DNA of 64,000 nt from Nitrospira tepida. Lineage in GTDB: Bacteria; Nitrospirota; Nitrospiria; Nitrospirales; Nitrospiraceae. Under the pieces are notes generated by a model, which did no database searches, had not been told where the DNA came from, and saw only the letters and a list, made by a program, of their open reading frames with translations. A program made the translations under genes and the position numbers. Position 1 is the stretch's first letter. Each line of letters starts with the position of its first letter. This document shows positions 27,442-36,730 of the stretch, piece after piece. The stretch covers positions 3,256,001 to 3,320,000 of the forward strand of contig NZ_OX365700.1 in assembly GCF_947241125.1 (NCBI RefSeq), read 5' to 3'.

Positions 27442-27476
27442 GGCCTTCCGGCAGCATGTCGCGCTGCCGGAAGGCC
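27442..27476. terminator. Perfect 14-bp hairpin downstream of PRC-barrel gene
   Basis: GGCCTTCCGGCAGC and its exact complement are separated by 7 bases. It lies 25 bases past the minus-strand PRC-barrel stop. There is no long T run, but stem strength and position favour termination. Confidence 0.6.
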
Positions 27477-27500
27477 ATGTTGTTCCCCTTCGACAATGAC

Positions 27501-28121
27501 TTACTTGCCGCCCTCAAAACTCGGGGCGGGGCCAGGCGGCCCGGGAACCGGCGCCGGCGGCTCCGTCATATCGACGTTCGGAGCTGGTGCGCTGCTACCC
27601 TTGGTGCCCTTGAACTCTTGGCGCTTCTTCTCGACCTCCTTCATGATCCTGTCCATGTCCGGCCCATCCTTGTCCCTCATGGCCTGCTCGCCGGTCGGCT
27701 GAAGGGCGCTCGCGCTCGTTTTCAGCCGCACCTCTTTCTCTCCCTTGTTCACGTTGAAATTCGACCAGGCGACCGGCATGCGGCGTTGGTTCTCGTCCAA
27801 CAACACGACCGCGTAGGCGATCTTGCCGCTGGCCGAATCGACAATGACGTCTTCCAACTTGCCGACCGGCTTCCCGTTCTTGTCGAGGACCTTTGCATCT
27901 TCCAATTGATGTCCATCGACCGATTGCGGCTGTCCGTGGAGGAGCGGCAGGATGTTGTACTTTTCCGGAATATCGCCCTTCTCCAGGGAGTCGGTGATAT
28001 TCGTCTGATCCTTACCCGGTGCGGGCGTATGGCCTTGACCGGAACCCGTGGCGTCGGCGAACGCCGCGGTTGTGAGGGCCAACCCGCTTGCGAACATGAA
28101 CGTGCTCAACACCGTCTTCAT
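27501..28121 (-). CDS. PRC-barrel domain periplasmic protein
   Basis: 206 residues with a signal peptide ending TTAAFADA. The PRC-barrel lies at about 70-140: GHQLEDAKVLDKNGKPVGKLEDVIVD and IAYAVVLLDENQRRMPVAW. The tail is Pro-rich. Exported PRC-barrel proteins are common in stress clusters; ligand unknown. Confidence 0.86.
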   Translation of the reverse strand: MKTVLSTFMFASGLALTTAAFADATGSGQGHTPAPGKDQTNITDSLEKGDIPEKYNILPLLHGQPQSVDGHQLEDAKVLDKNGKPVGKLEDVIVDSASGKIAYAVVLLDENQRRMPVAWSNFNVNKGEKEVRLKTSASALQPTGEQAMRDKDGPDMDRIMKEVEKKRQEFKGTKGSSAPAPNVDMTEPPAPVPGPPGPAPSFEGGK

Positions 28122-28239
28122 CGCGCTCCTCCTGTTCTGTTCCTCACGATCCCGTGAGGGGTGATGGTGATCCCCCCGATGGTCAACCGTCGTTTCTGTC
28201 TCCGGGGACCGATGGCTCCCCGCCGGCTCGATCCGCTGA

Positions 28240-28881
28240 TCAGGCCGACCCCGCGCCGGCCCAGGCCGGCATCGGCATGTTCATCCGCTGCTCCACCACC
28301 TCCCAGTTCACATTGCTCATGAACGCGGCGATGTATTCGCCTCGCTCCGAGGGGGCGTAATCGAGCAGGTACGCATGTTCCCACATGTCCATCACCAGCA
28401 GCGGGACGAAGCCGGCGATATTGCCGTTCTGGTGCAGGCTGACCCAGTGATTGCTCAACCGCCCGTTTCTCGGATCCAGATAGCAGATCGCCCAGCCGAC
28501 GCCGCGCATCTGCCCCACGCTGGCGAAGGCCTCTTTCCACGTATCGAAACCTCCGAAACAGCGTTCCGTCGCCGAGCGAAAGGCGGAATGCTGGCCGGGA
28601 GCCGGCGCCCCCCGGCGCGTCAGGTTTTCAAAGTAGGCTTCATGCAGCACCATGCCGTTATATTCGAATCCCAATCGGCGGACCAATTCCGAAAAGGCCG
28701 GCATCGTCTCCTGATCGACCACGCCCTGTTTCACGATGTCGTCGATTTGCTCCGTCAACTGATTGGCCGCCTTGACGTAGCCGTCGTACAGCTTCAGGTG
28801 CGTCTCGACGGTGCGGTCTGAAATTCCCTGCAAGCCGTGAAGATCAAACGCTCTGGCCCGATAGACTCGCGACTGTCCCAT
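28240..28881 (-). CDS. Fe/Mn superoxide dismutase family protein
   Basis: 213 residues from ATG 28881 (AAGGAGGAGGGCC upstream). The four metal ligands are present: His28 (THLKLYDGY), His80 (LHEAYFENL), Asp165 and His169 (DMWEHAYLLDY). The N-terminal helix differs from the usual HHxxHH pattern but keeps the first ligand. No signal peptide, so cytoplasmic. It converts superoxide to peroxide and oxygen; metal preference cannot be assigned. Confidence 0.93.
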   Translation of the reverse strand: MGQSRVYRARAFDLHGLQGISDRTVETHLKLYDGYVKAANQLTEQIDDIVKQGVVDQETMPAFSELVRRLGFEYNGMVLHEAYFENLTRRGAPAPGQHSAFRSATERCFGGFDTWKEAFASVGQMRGVGWAICYLDPRNGRLSNHWVSLHQNGNIAGFVPLLVMDMWEHAYLLDYAPSERGEYIAAFMSNVNWEVVEQRMNMPMPAWAGAGSA

Positions 28882-29220
28882 GGCCCTCCTCCTTCCTGAC
28901 TGCGCTGAACGGTGTGCGGCGCCGGTATGACGGAACGAACCCGATAACGCCATCCTATGCAGCGGGACGCGCCCTGCGGACTAGGACGAACCCTTGAAGG
29001 AAACCGGGGAAGGACCCAGTGGATGAAGAAAGGACACACGCGATAGGGTCACGGTCAACGGCGGTAGAAGCGACCCATGTCCGAAGTTGCGGCGCCGGCG
29101 CTCTTGAACTCGGCGGGCGGCTGGTGGATACTGAGTGGGTCACGCCCAAACGCAGACTGCCAGTCGATTGATCACCGTCACACAGAAGCTGCCTTCAACT
29201 CTTCATGTGAGAACAGGATC
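28882..29220. other. Divergent intergenic region, 339 bases, no gene seen
   Basis: Lies between the superoxide dismutase gene (minus) and a LuxR-type regulator (plus). Short ORFs here lack ribosome sites. It should hold both promoters; no clear operator was picked out by eye. Confidence 0.45.
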
Positions 29221-29874
29221 ATGTACAAAGCCAGGCTCGCATTGGCCGACGATCATCCGTTGGTCTTGGATAGTCTCCGGCAACTGCTGGAGCCGGATTT
29301 CTCCATCGTCGGGGCTGCATCGAACGGGAAGGACCTCCTGGACTTGGCGGCACGCACCAAGCCGGATGTGATCTTGCTCGATGTGTCGATGCCGGACATG
29401 AACGGATATGAAGCCGCCCGCCGTCTCAAGATCGACGTCCCGACGGCCAAAATCGTCTTTCTCACGATGCTGTCGGAACCGATCCACATCAGCGAGGGAT
29501 TCCGGGCCGGCGCAAGCGGCTATGTGTTGAAGCAATCGGCATCGGACGAGCTGAGAGCCGCTATCAACAGCGTGCTCGCCAACAAGCGTTATCTTTCGGA
29601 AAAGATCGCCTCCGAAGTCCGTGAAGTCATCGAGCATGAGTGGCTCCGCCCCGAAGGTTTCACCGGAGACCTGACTCCCCGCCAGCGGGAAATTCTGGTC
29701 TTGCTGACCAAGGGTTGCACGACCAAACAGATCGCCGGCGAGTTGCGGATTTCCATGAAGACGGTCGAATTTCACAAGGCCAACATCACCCGCAAACTCG
29801 GCCTCCACACGATTTCCGACCTCACCAAGTTCGCCCTGGCCCAGGGGATGACCTCGCTCCATCCGCAGGAATAA
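29221..29874 (+). CDS. LuxR/NarL-type response regulator
   Basis: 217 residues starting MYKARLALADDHPL (ATG 29221; weak AGGATC upstream). The receiver has Asp54 in VILLDVSMP and a conserved Lys in GYVLKQSAS. The LuxR HTH covers about 150-210 (LTPRQREILVLLTKGCTTKQIA then KTVEFHKANI). It is a DNA-binding output protein. No kinase is adjacent; the hybrid kinases at 32-41 kb are the nearest candidate partners. Confidence 0.93.
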   Translation: MYKARLALADDHPLVLDSLRQLLEPDFSIVGAASNGKDLLDLAARTKPDVILLDVSMPDMNGYEAARRLKIDVPTAKIVFLTMLSEPIHISEGFRAGASGYVLKQSASDELRAAINSVLANKRYLSEKIASEVREVIEHEWLRPEGFTGDLTPRQREILVLLTKGCTTKQIAGELRISMKTVEFHKANITRKLGLHTISDLTKFALAQGMTSLHPQE

Positions 29875-30042
29875 GGTCGGCCTCTCGCTTCATACAGACG
29901 CGCAGCGGTGTCAGTCGAAGCGGTCGGACCATCACGCACGTCGTTCGCGCGAGGCTCAGAATGGCCGGAAGGAAGTCGGAAAGAGCGCGGCGAGGAGTCA
30001 GCCCGAGATCAGGAGAGCGGACGATTCGTTGCGGAAGATTCG

Positions 30043-30714
30043 TTATTGGATCGACACCAGGCCGTTCGCAATGGCGTACTTCGTCAATTCGGCCGTCGTG
30101 TGGAGCTTGAGTTCTTTCATGATCCGGGTCTTGTGAAACTCCACCGTTTTAATCGAGACATTGAGGATCGCGGCGATTTCCTTGATTGACTTGCCTTCGG
30201 CCACGAGCTGCAACACTTCGCGCTGACGCATGCTGAGTCCCTGCGCAAAATCTCCGCCTTCCGCCGACGGCCCCTCCGGAGCCGCGGGATTCACGGCGCG
30301 ATCCACCAGGCCCTGGGCCACCATCGGCGAGACGAAGGTCCTGCCCTTCAACACTTCATTGAGGGCCAGCACCAATTCGGAACTCACGGACTGCTTAAGG
30401 ACATAGCCCGACACTCCGACTCGGAACGCTTCCCGCACGAAATTGTTTTCGCCATGCATGGTCAGGATGACAATCTTGATGCCGGGACTCGCCTTGAGGA
30501 TCTGCCGGGATGCGTCCAACCCGTTGAGCAACGGCAGCGCGATATCGACGACCGCAATATCCGGCTTCTGGTCTTCTACGGCCTTGAGCAGGGCCCGGCC
30601 GTCCGCGACCCGCCCAACCAGCGTGCAATAGGGTTCGAGCAACTTTTGAATCCCTTCGGCGACGAGTTCATGGTCGTCGGCGACAATCACCCTGGGCTTG
30701 CTGGCCATGGTCAT
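30043..30714 (-). CDS. LuxR/NarL-type response regulator
   Basis: 223 residues; GAGGAAG precedes the ATG at 30714, with a second ATG two codons on. The receiver has Asp57 in IAVVDIALP, where the usual M-P is L-P, and GYVLKQSVS. The HTH is LSMRQREVLQLVAEGKSIKEIA then KTVEFHKTRIM. It is convergent with the regulator at 29221 and clearly paralogous to it. Confidence 0.93.
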   Translation of the reverse strand: MTMASKPRVIVADDHELVAEGIQKLLEPYCTLVGRVADGRALLKAVEDQKPDIAVVDIALPLLNGLDASRQILKASPGIKIVILTMHGENNFVREAFRVGVSGYVLKQSVSSELVLALNEVLKGRTFVSPMVAQGLVDRAVNPAAPEGPSAEGGDFAQGLSMRQREVLQLVAEGKSIKEIAAILNVSIKTVEFHKTRIMKELKLHTTAELTKYAIANGLVSIQ

Positions 30715-31105
30715 CTTCCTCTCTTCTTCATGGGTGGTGTTCGACGGTTCGGACTCGGCCGTCTGTGTCGGCCCGCCGATGTGGAGAATGGAGAAGTATG
30801 CGCAAGTGTACTCCCTTTCGCTACAGACAAGTCAACCGCCTCGAATGGCCCGTCCCGGGCGGATTTCCAGACCCCCCACATTCTCCATGAACGGTTCTGC
30901 TGCTTCGGCCCATTGCAACAGAAGAACAAAGGGGGGAAACACGACGAACCGTCATGAACCAGCATTGAACAAGGCGCAATAGAAGTCGTTTCAAGCCCTC
31001 CGTTCACCCTTCGACCGACTCAGGGCGAACGGATCTGCTCCTGAAGACAGGATATATCTCGGTTCGTGCTTGTCAAAGCACGGTCATGGGGTTTTCAAAT
31101 GACTT
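30715..31105. other. Intergenic, 391 bases, holding a decayed repeat copy
   Basis: Between the regulator start and repeat copy 3. It contains the short degenerate repeat at about 30875-30967 and otherwise no gene. ORFs here derive from the repeat sequence. Confidence 0.5.
30875..30967. repeat. Degenerate, internally deleted repeat copy 5
   Basis: The left end CCCACATTCTCCATGAACGG matches the copy-3 type terminus, followed by GGCCCATTGCAACAG as in the right-end hairpin of copy 2. The other end, GTCATGAACCAGCATTG, is a decayed inverted terminus. Almost the whole interior is missing. No CTAG/TTAG flank remains. Confidence 0.6.
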
Positions 31106-31463
31106 CTAGCCCACATGATTCATGACCGCTTTTACTGCAACCGCCGTGGGACCCGTTGCGATCAAAGAGCAACGGGTGCCCCGGCTGCGACAAGCCAGCA
31201 TGCGAAGTCGGAGGCAAAGGGCCTCTCCGCCGCGACATGATCGAGCGCGGCGGCTCAAGCGAAGCTTGGTATGGCGGGCAGGCTCGCCGCTCGCGGCCTC
31301 ACCGTACTGTTTCAAGTACGCTTCAGCCGCTCAGGGCTCCGCGTGGGGGTACCCATTGCTCTTCTCCATGCAATGGGTCCAACGCCTGGCGTCTTCGGGT
31401 ACCCGTTGCTCCGTGCGTGCAACGGGTGGAACGTCACGATCCGTCATGAATCATGTGGGCTAG
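31106..31463 (-). mobile_element. Repeat element copy 3 (variant termini)
   Basis: Core 31110-31459 between CTAG at 31106-31109 and 31460-31463. Both ends read CCCACATGATTCATGA, differing from copies 1 and 2 at the same two positions on both sides. Internal order is the reverse of copy 1, so it is inserted in the opposite direction. It has the CCCGTTGC/GCAACGGG and CCCATTGC/GCAATGGG hairpins and the shared central block. Confidence 0.88.
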
Positions 31464-31529
31464 GGATTCTTCCAGTTCGATCCTGCTTGCCTTGCATTAC
31501 GCTTATACGAGGGGCAGAAGGACAAGAGC

Positions 31530-32321
31530 ATGTCCACTCGATCGACACGAACGTGGCGCATTGCCGCGATGCCCAGGCAGGGATCAGGCCCGCGCCCCTG
31601 CATCGGCGCCGTGGCGGTCGTCGCGCTTGCGCTCTGGACGGCGGTCGATGCGGCTCCCTGTCGCGCGCTGGAGCCTCCATCCGACGAACAGATCACCGCC
31701 GGCGTGACCCGACGGTTGACCGAACAGACTCCTCCGCTGGACCGCGTGCTCGTCCGCGTCGATCACGGCCATGTGCTCCTGTCCGGGCTTGTCCCGACCG
31801 CCAAGATGAAAACGCTGGCCACTCAGGAGACGCTTTCGGTGCCGGGTGTCCAATCCATCGCCAACAATCTCTGGATCGAGACGGAACCGCCGACCGATCA
31901 ACAGATGATGCTCGCGGTCCAGGAGGCGTTGCAGCTCGGACGGTTGACGCCCGGCAATAACATCATTGTCCAAGTTTCCGAGCGAGTCGTGACGCTGGCC
32001 GGCACCGTCGGCAGCGAAGCCCAACGAGCGGACGCCTTCCGATTGGCGCAGACCGTGCCGTTGGTCGAGGACGTCCATAATCAGATCGAAGTCGCGGGGC
32101 CGGCCAGAAGCGACCCGGACATCGCCAATGAGGCCGAGACGATCTTGAGGCTGTCGCCCGACATCAGCCTCGGCAGGCTGGTCCTCCGCGTCGTCAACGG
32201 CCTCATGACGCTTGAAGGTCCCGCCGAACAGCGGGAAGCCTTGACAACGGCCGCCGCACAACTCCGGACCATCCAGGGAGTCAGGGACGTGCAGGTGAAG
32301 GTCATCGATCAGGCTCCGTGA
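31530..32321 (+). CDS. Triple BON-domain exported protein
   Basis: 263 residues; AGAAGGACAAGAGC before ATG. The signal region ends near APCRALEP. Three BON units follow: about 52-112 (VRVDHGHVLLSGLVP), 118-180 (QVSERVVTLAGTVGS) and 190-260 (RVVNGLMTLEGPAEQ), each closing with a V-x-x-V/I-x-N/V pattern. OsmY-like proteins with repeated BON domains protect the envelope in osmotic stress. It starts 66 bases after repeat copy 3. Its 3' end overlaps the convergent kinase gene by 20 bases. Confidence 0.9.
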   Translation: MSTRSTRTWRIAAMPRQGSGPRPCIGAVAVVALALWTAVDAAPCRALEPPSDEQITAGVTRRLTEQTPPLDRVLVRVDHGHVLLSGLVPTAKMKTLATQETLSVPGVQSIANNLWIETEPPTDQQMMLAVQEALQLGRLTPGNNIIVQVSERVVTLAGTVGSEAQRADAFRLAQTVPLVEDVHNQIEVAGPARSDPDIANEAETILRLSPDISLGRLVLRVVNGLMTLEGPAEQREALTTAAAQLRTIQGVRDVQVKVIDQAP

Positions 32322-34089
32322 CCCCGTTCCTCGCGCCCCCGTTGCAGGCCGGCGGGGACAACGCAGTCTGGATAGCCTGATAGAGTTCGCTCGCCGCACA
32401 TTCCTTGCTCACGAAGGCTGCCGCTCCCGCCGCCCGCATGGCTTCCTGCATCGACTCCGTATTGACCACCGAGAGCCCGATGACGGCCATGTTCGGCATC
32501 TCCTGTTTGATGCGCGTGGTGGCGGCAATCCCGTCCAGACGGGGCATGTTCACGTCCATCACCACCACATCCGGCCGCACCGATCGCATCGCCTCCAAGG
32601 CCTCCCACCCGTCGGCGGCCTCTCCCACGACCGTGAGGTCGTCATAGTGTTCCAGCACCCGTCGCAATCCTTCGCGGACCATGGCATGATCGTCCACCAG
32701 CAGCACTCGAGCCGGACGCTGCCCGAGCGGGATCACCGGAACCTTCGATTCACCGGCGTCGTCATGAGCCGCCGCCCGGTTCGCGGCCCCGTCCGGCGCC
32801 TGCTCCGGAGGATCGCAAGGGACGCGCAAGACGATCCGGCTCCCACAACCGGGCGTGCTTTCGATCATCATGCACCCGCCCATGGCTTCCATTCGTTCCC
32901 GCACGCTGAAAAGCCCGAATTGCTTGAGTTGCCCTCCCGCGTGCCCCATGGCAACCGAGGCCGGGTCGAACCCGCAGCCGCGATCTTCGACCGTGACCTC
33001 CAGCTCTCCCTTCGGGGTACAGCCCACGGTCACCGTGGCCTGCGAAGTCCCCGCATGCTTGACCACGTTGAACAGCAACTCGCGCACCGATTGAAACAAC
33101 AGCACCGTGTGGTCCTCGACCGGCTTGGGCATGACGGCCTGGGTGATCACCTCGACGGTCAGGCCATGGGTGCGCATGCGCTCCGCGAGCCAGCAGAGGG
33201 CGGAAGCCAGCCCGAATTCTTGCAGCATGGGCGGCGCCAGCTCCGCCATCACCGACCGGGTATAGTCGAGAGAGTCGTGAAAGATCTGATCGACCTCCTT
33301 CAGCGCGGCCGCCGCCCGTTGATCGGAGATCTGCTGGTGGATCTGCTGCAGCTTGATGCGGCCCAGCACGAGCAGTTGGGCCAGATAGTCATGCAGCTCG
33401 CCGGCCAGCCGCCGCCGTTCCCGCTCCTCCGTCAGGGTCAGCTCGGAAGCCAGCGACCGCAGCCGTTCCTGGGACTGTTTGAGCTCGCTCGTGCGCCGGG
33501 CCACCCGGCGTTCGAGCTCCGCCTCGCTCTGCCGCAACACGTGCTCGATACGCCGGCGTTCCGCCAGCTCGTGGGCCAGTGATCGGTTCGCCTGCTCCAG
33601 CTCAACCGTCCGCTCGGCGATCCTCCGCTCCAGCTCTTCGTTCAACCGGCGGAGCGCATCCTGGGCGGCCTGGGCCTGCTCGCGAAGGCGTTTTTGCTCC
33701 AGCGCGTGCCGGATCGCCTCGCCGAGCCGGCTCAGCCGATCCTTCATCAGATAATCGGCGGCCCCGGCCCGCAGGAGCGCCACGGCCTGTTCCTCGCCGA
33801 TGGCGGCGGAGACCACCACGAACGGAATGTCGCTGCCCAGCGCCCGGACGTGCGACAACGCCTGCGCGGCGCTGAACTGGGGCAATCGATTGTCCGACAG
33901 GATGACGTCGTAGGAGCGGCCGAGGTGCTCCAGAAAAGCCTCCTCGGTCTCGACCCGGTTCCAGACCGGTTGAAACCCGGCCCGTCGCAGTTCACGCGCG
34001 GCCAGCTCGGCGTCGGATTCTTCGTCCTCGACGATCAGGACTCGAAGGATCTCGGGCATGCCGTCGCTCTCGTTCACCGGGGCCGCCAT
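32302..34089 (-). CDS. Hybrid histidine kinase: receiver - coiled coil - HisKA_3/HATPase - receiver
   Basis: 595 residues from ATG 34089; the open frame runs further upstream, but that part is antisense-like and overlaps the real receiver gene. An N-terminal receiver (Asp66 in VILSDNRLP) is followed by a long coiled coil (about 135-230), HisKA_3 with GELHDYLAQLL, and HATPase (EDRGCGFDPASV). A C-terminal NarL-type receiver has VVVMDVNMP. There is no membrane segment, so it is cytoplasmic. The start is 5 bases after the stop of the preceding receiver gene: one operon. Confidence 0.9.
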   Translation of the reverse strand: MAAPVNESDGMPEILRVLIVEDEESDAELAARELRRAGFQPVWNRVETEEAFLEHLGRSYDVILSDNRLPQFSAAQALSHVRALGSDIPFVVVSAAIGEEQAVALLRAGAADYLMKDRLSRLGEAIRHALEQKRLREQAQAAQDALRRLNEELERRIAERTVELEQANRSLAHELAERRRIEHVLRQSEAELERRVARRTSELKQSQERLRSLASELTLTEERERRRLAGELHDYLAQLLVLGRIKLQQIHQQISDQRAAAALKEVDQIFHDSLDYTRSVMAELAPPMLQEFGLASALCWLAERMRTHGLTVEVITQAVMPKPVEDHTVLLFQSVRELLFNVVKHAGTSQATVTVGCTPKGELEVTVEDRGCGFDPASVAMGHAGGQLKQFGLFSVRERMEAMGGCMMIESTPGCGSRIVLRVPCDPPEQAPDGAANRAAAHDDAGESKVPVIPLGQRPARVLLVDDHAMVREGLRRVLEHYDDLTVVGEAADGWEALEAMRSVRPDVVVMDVNMPRLDGIAATTRIKQEMPNMAVIGLSVVNTESMQEAMRAAGAAAFVSKECAASELYQAIQTALSPPACNGGARNGVTEPDR

Positions 34090-34094
34090 GAGCC

Positions 34095-34535
34095 CTACCG
34101 GGGCGCTTCGTTCAACAACAGCCAGTAGAGGCCCAACTGCCGGACGGCCTCGTTGAACTGCTGAAAGTCCACCGGCTTCACGATGTAGCTGTTCACGCCG
34201 AGCCGGTAACTCTCCACGATGTCGCGCTCTTCCTTGGACGATGTCAGGACGACGATGGGAATCTTGCGCGTGCCTTCCTCGCTCTTGCAGCGGCGCAAGA
34301 CTTCCAAGCCGTCGACCTTCGGCAGCTTCAAATCGAGCAGGACCAGCTTGGGGACGCGCCTGTCGGCTCGATGCGCGTACTTGCCGGTGCCGAACAGGTA
34401 TTCCAACGCTTCGGCCCCGTCGGTGACGACCTGAACATGGTTCGTCACCTGATTCTTCTGCAGCGCGCGCAGGGTCAACTCCACGTCTTCCGGACTGTCC
34501 TCCACCAGCAGGATTTCCACTCCGTTGATCGTCAT
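34095..34535 (-). CDS. Rcp1/CheY-like single-domain response regulator
   Basis: 146 residues from ATG 34535, which overlaps the upstream kinase stop by 4 bases (ATGA). [18 protein letters not shown], Asp68 in [13 protein letters not shown] and the ending [12 protein letters not shown] are typical of phytochrome-associated Rcp1 receivers. It is likely phosphorylated by the PAS kinase encoded just upstream. Confidence 0.92.
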   Translation of the reverse strand: MTINGVEILLVEDSPEDVELTLRALQKNQVTNHVQVVTDGAEALEYLFGTGKYAHRADRRVPKLVLLDLKLPKVDGLEVLRRCKSEEGTRKIPIVVLTSSKEERDIVESYRLGVNSYIVKPVDFQQFNEAVRQLGLYWLLLNEAPR

Positions 34536-36730
34536 AGGGCCTTCTCCAAGGTGAAAGAGAGCGTCGCGCCTTCGCCGAGCCGGCCTTCCGCCCACACCCG
34601 GCCGCCGTGCCGCGTGATGATGCGGTGCACGATCGCCAATCCGACGCCGGTGCCCTCGAATTCATCGGCGCGATGCAGCCGCTGAAACACGCCGAACAGC
34701 TTGCTCACATATTTCTGATCGAACCCCACGCCGTTGTCCGCCACATGGATGACGATCCGATCCGCCGCCTCTTCATCGGGCCGCCACCCGACTTCGACCC
34801 GCGCCTGTTCCCGATGCGCCGTATACTTGACGGCATTGGCGAGCAGGTTCATCCAGACCAGCCGCAACAGGCGGCGGTCCGCCAGGCACTGGGGCAGGTC
34901 GGCGACCGTCAACTCGACGGCCCTCCCTTCCCGCTGCGGCTTCAGGTCCGTCCACACCTCTCCCACGAGTTTGTTCAGGTCCACGGGCCGGCAATCTACC
35001 GCAGCCCGGCCGACCCGGGAAAACTCCAGCAGATCGTCGATCAAGTCGCCCATGCGCTGCGCGCCCTTCTGGATCGTCCGCACATGGCGCTGAGCTTCCG
35101 GATCCAACGTCGCCCCGAAATCTTCCATCAAGATCCTCGCGAACCCGGCCATAGTCCGGACCGGAGCCCGCAGGTCGTGCGAGACCGTGTAGGTAAAGGC
35201 TTCCAACTCGCGATTCGCAGCCAGGATCGCCTCCTCCGCCCTCTTGCGTTCGGTCACGTCCACGACGGTGCAGAGCGTCATCATGCCCTGAAGAGTCTCG
35301 ATCGGCGTCAGCCCCATCTCCATGGGAAATTCCCTCCCGCTCTTATGCAGACCGGAAAAGGCCGCTCCGTTGTCCATGGTCTTGAAGGATGTTTCACCGG
35401 CGGCCTGCCCGCGATGAAGTTGAAGCGCAGCTTCTTCCCGCAGGCGCTCCGGCAGGAGCATGTCAACGGGACGATTGAGCAATTCCTCTCGCTTGTAGCC
35501 GAAGATCCGTTCGATCGCCCGGTTCACGAGCGCAATCCGGCCTCGAGCGTCGACCGTCAAGATGCCGTTCGGCGATTGCTCGACAAGCTGCTGGAACTGC
35601 GTCTCGATGAGCTTGCGCTGGGTATTGTCCCTCCACACCTTGGTGAATCCCCGCAGGGTGCCCGTCTCGTCCCGGAGCGGCGTCGTCACGATATGGGCCC
35701 AGAAACGTGACCCGTCCTTCCGCATCCGCCACCCTTCCTGTTCATACATCCCGCGGGCCGACGCCTGCTCCAGCTCAACCGTCCAAGCGTCGCGCGCCTG
35801 AGGATCGAAGAACAATGACAGGGGTTTTCCGATAACTTCCTCCTGTGCATAGCCGGTGAAGCGCTGCGCGCCGGCGTTCCACGTCGCGACGCGTCCGTCC
35901 GGATCGAGCATGATGATGGCGTAGTCGCGGACCTGTTCGACCATCACCCTGTGCCGCTCCTCGCTCTCGCTCACGGCTTCCTCGGCCCGTTTGATGACGG
36001 TCATATCGCGTGAGGTCGAAACCAGCCTCGTCGGCTGCCCATCAAGCCCCCGGACGGTGCCGATGATCACATCCCACCACTTGGGCGTGCCCTTGGCCGT
36101 CGGACAGAACCCTTGAAACCGGGCCGTCCCGTTGGCCACCGCCTCCTGCACGGCGGCCTGAACCGTCCCTTTCGAGGATTCGGGCCAGAGATCCCACCAA
36201 TATCGTCCAAGGACCGAGGCTGCATTCTCGATTTCCATGAGACAGAGCCCCTGGGGGTTGAGGCTCAAGAGACGGCCTTCCCGGTCCAGAATGTTCATGC
36301 AATCCGGACTGCTCTCCACGACAGCGCGGTTGAAGGCTTCGCTTTCCTTGAGCGCCTCTTGAGACCAGCGGACCCGCTCTTCAATCGTCCTTGACTTCAG
36401 CAGCACGGCGGTCAGCACCCAGAGAACCATCGCGCCCATCAGCCGGTTATAGGCGGCCGTCTCCAGAATCGACCCACCGGGCGGGCTCACGAAATAGCCC
36501 GCGACGATCAAGGCCGACGAAGCGGCCGCGGCGGCGAGCGTGATCGCCGCCGACCGGGGCGACAGCCTGGTCGAATACCAGACCGGAAACACATAGAGGA
36601 ACCACACCGAGTAGCCCAGCGGCGTGACGCTGTCGAGCGTGAAGATGCCCAGCAGGCCGGCCATGATGACCGCCATGGCCAGATGCCGGTGCACCTGCGC
36701 CTTATCCGGAATGACGGAGGCGTCCGTCAT
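34532..36730 (-). CDS. Membrane-anchored multi-PAS sensor histidine kinase
   Basis: 732 residues. About four membrane helices (15-110) precede three PAS domains (about 125-250, 255-380, 385-500; for example [20 protein letters not shown]). HisKA carries [18 protein letters not shown], and HATPase_c carries [10 protein letters not shown] and [12 protein letters not shown]. This is the phytochrome-like kinase class that pairs with Rcp1-type receivers, such as the next gene. The start overlaps the previous kinase by 4 bases. Confidence 0.93.
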   Translation of the reverse strand: MTDASVIPDKAQVHRHLAMAVIMAGLLGIFTLDSVTPLGYSVWFLYVFPVWYSTRLSPRSAAITLAAAAASSALIVAGYFVSPPGGSILETAAYNRLMGAMVLWVLTAVLLKSRTIEERVRWSQEALKESEAFNRAVVESSPDCMNILDREGRLLSLNPQGLCLMEIENAASVLGRYWWDLWPESSKGTVQAAVQEAVANGTARFQGFCPTAKGTPKWWDVIIGTVRGLDGQPTRLVSTSRDMTVIKRAEEAVSESEERHRVMVEQVRDYAIIMLDPDGRVATWNAGAQRFTGYAQEEVIGKPLSLFFDPQARDAWTVELEQASARGMYEQEGWRMRKDGSRFWAHIVTTPLRDETGTLRGFTKVWRDNTQRKLIETQFQQLVEQSPNGILTVDARGRIALVNRAIERIFGYKREELLNRPVDMLLPERLREEAALQLHRGQAAGETSFKTMDNGAAFSGLHKSGREFPMEMGLTPIETLQGMMTLCTVVDVTERKRAEEAILAANRELEAFTYTVSHDLRAPVRTMAGFARILMEDFGATLDPEAQRHVRTIQKGAQRMGDLIDDLLEFSRVGRAAVDCRPVDLNKLVGEVWTDLKPQREGRAVELTVADLPQCLADRRLLRLVWMNLLANAVKYTAHREQARVEVGWRPDEEAADRIVIHVADNGVGFDQKYVSKLFGVFQRLHRADEFEGTGVGLAIVHRIITRHGGRVWAEGRLGEGATLSFTLEKAL

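Noticed and set aside
28955-29149. Short ORF in the sod-regulator intergenic region
   Set aside because: No ribosome site, Ser/Arg/Pro-rich shadow composition.
34090-34665. N-terminal extension of the hybrid kinase frame
   Set aside because: The extra 192 codons are Arg/Gly-rich shadow of the Rcp1-like receiver gene in another frame; the true ATG is at 34089.
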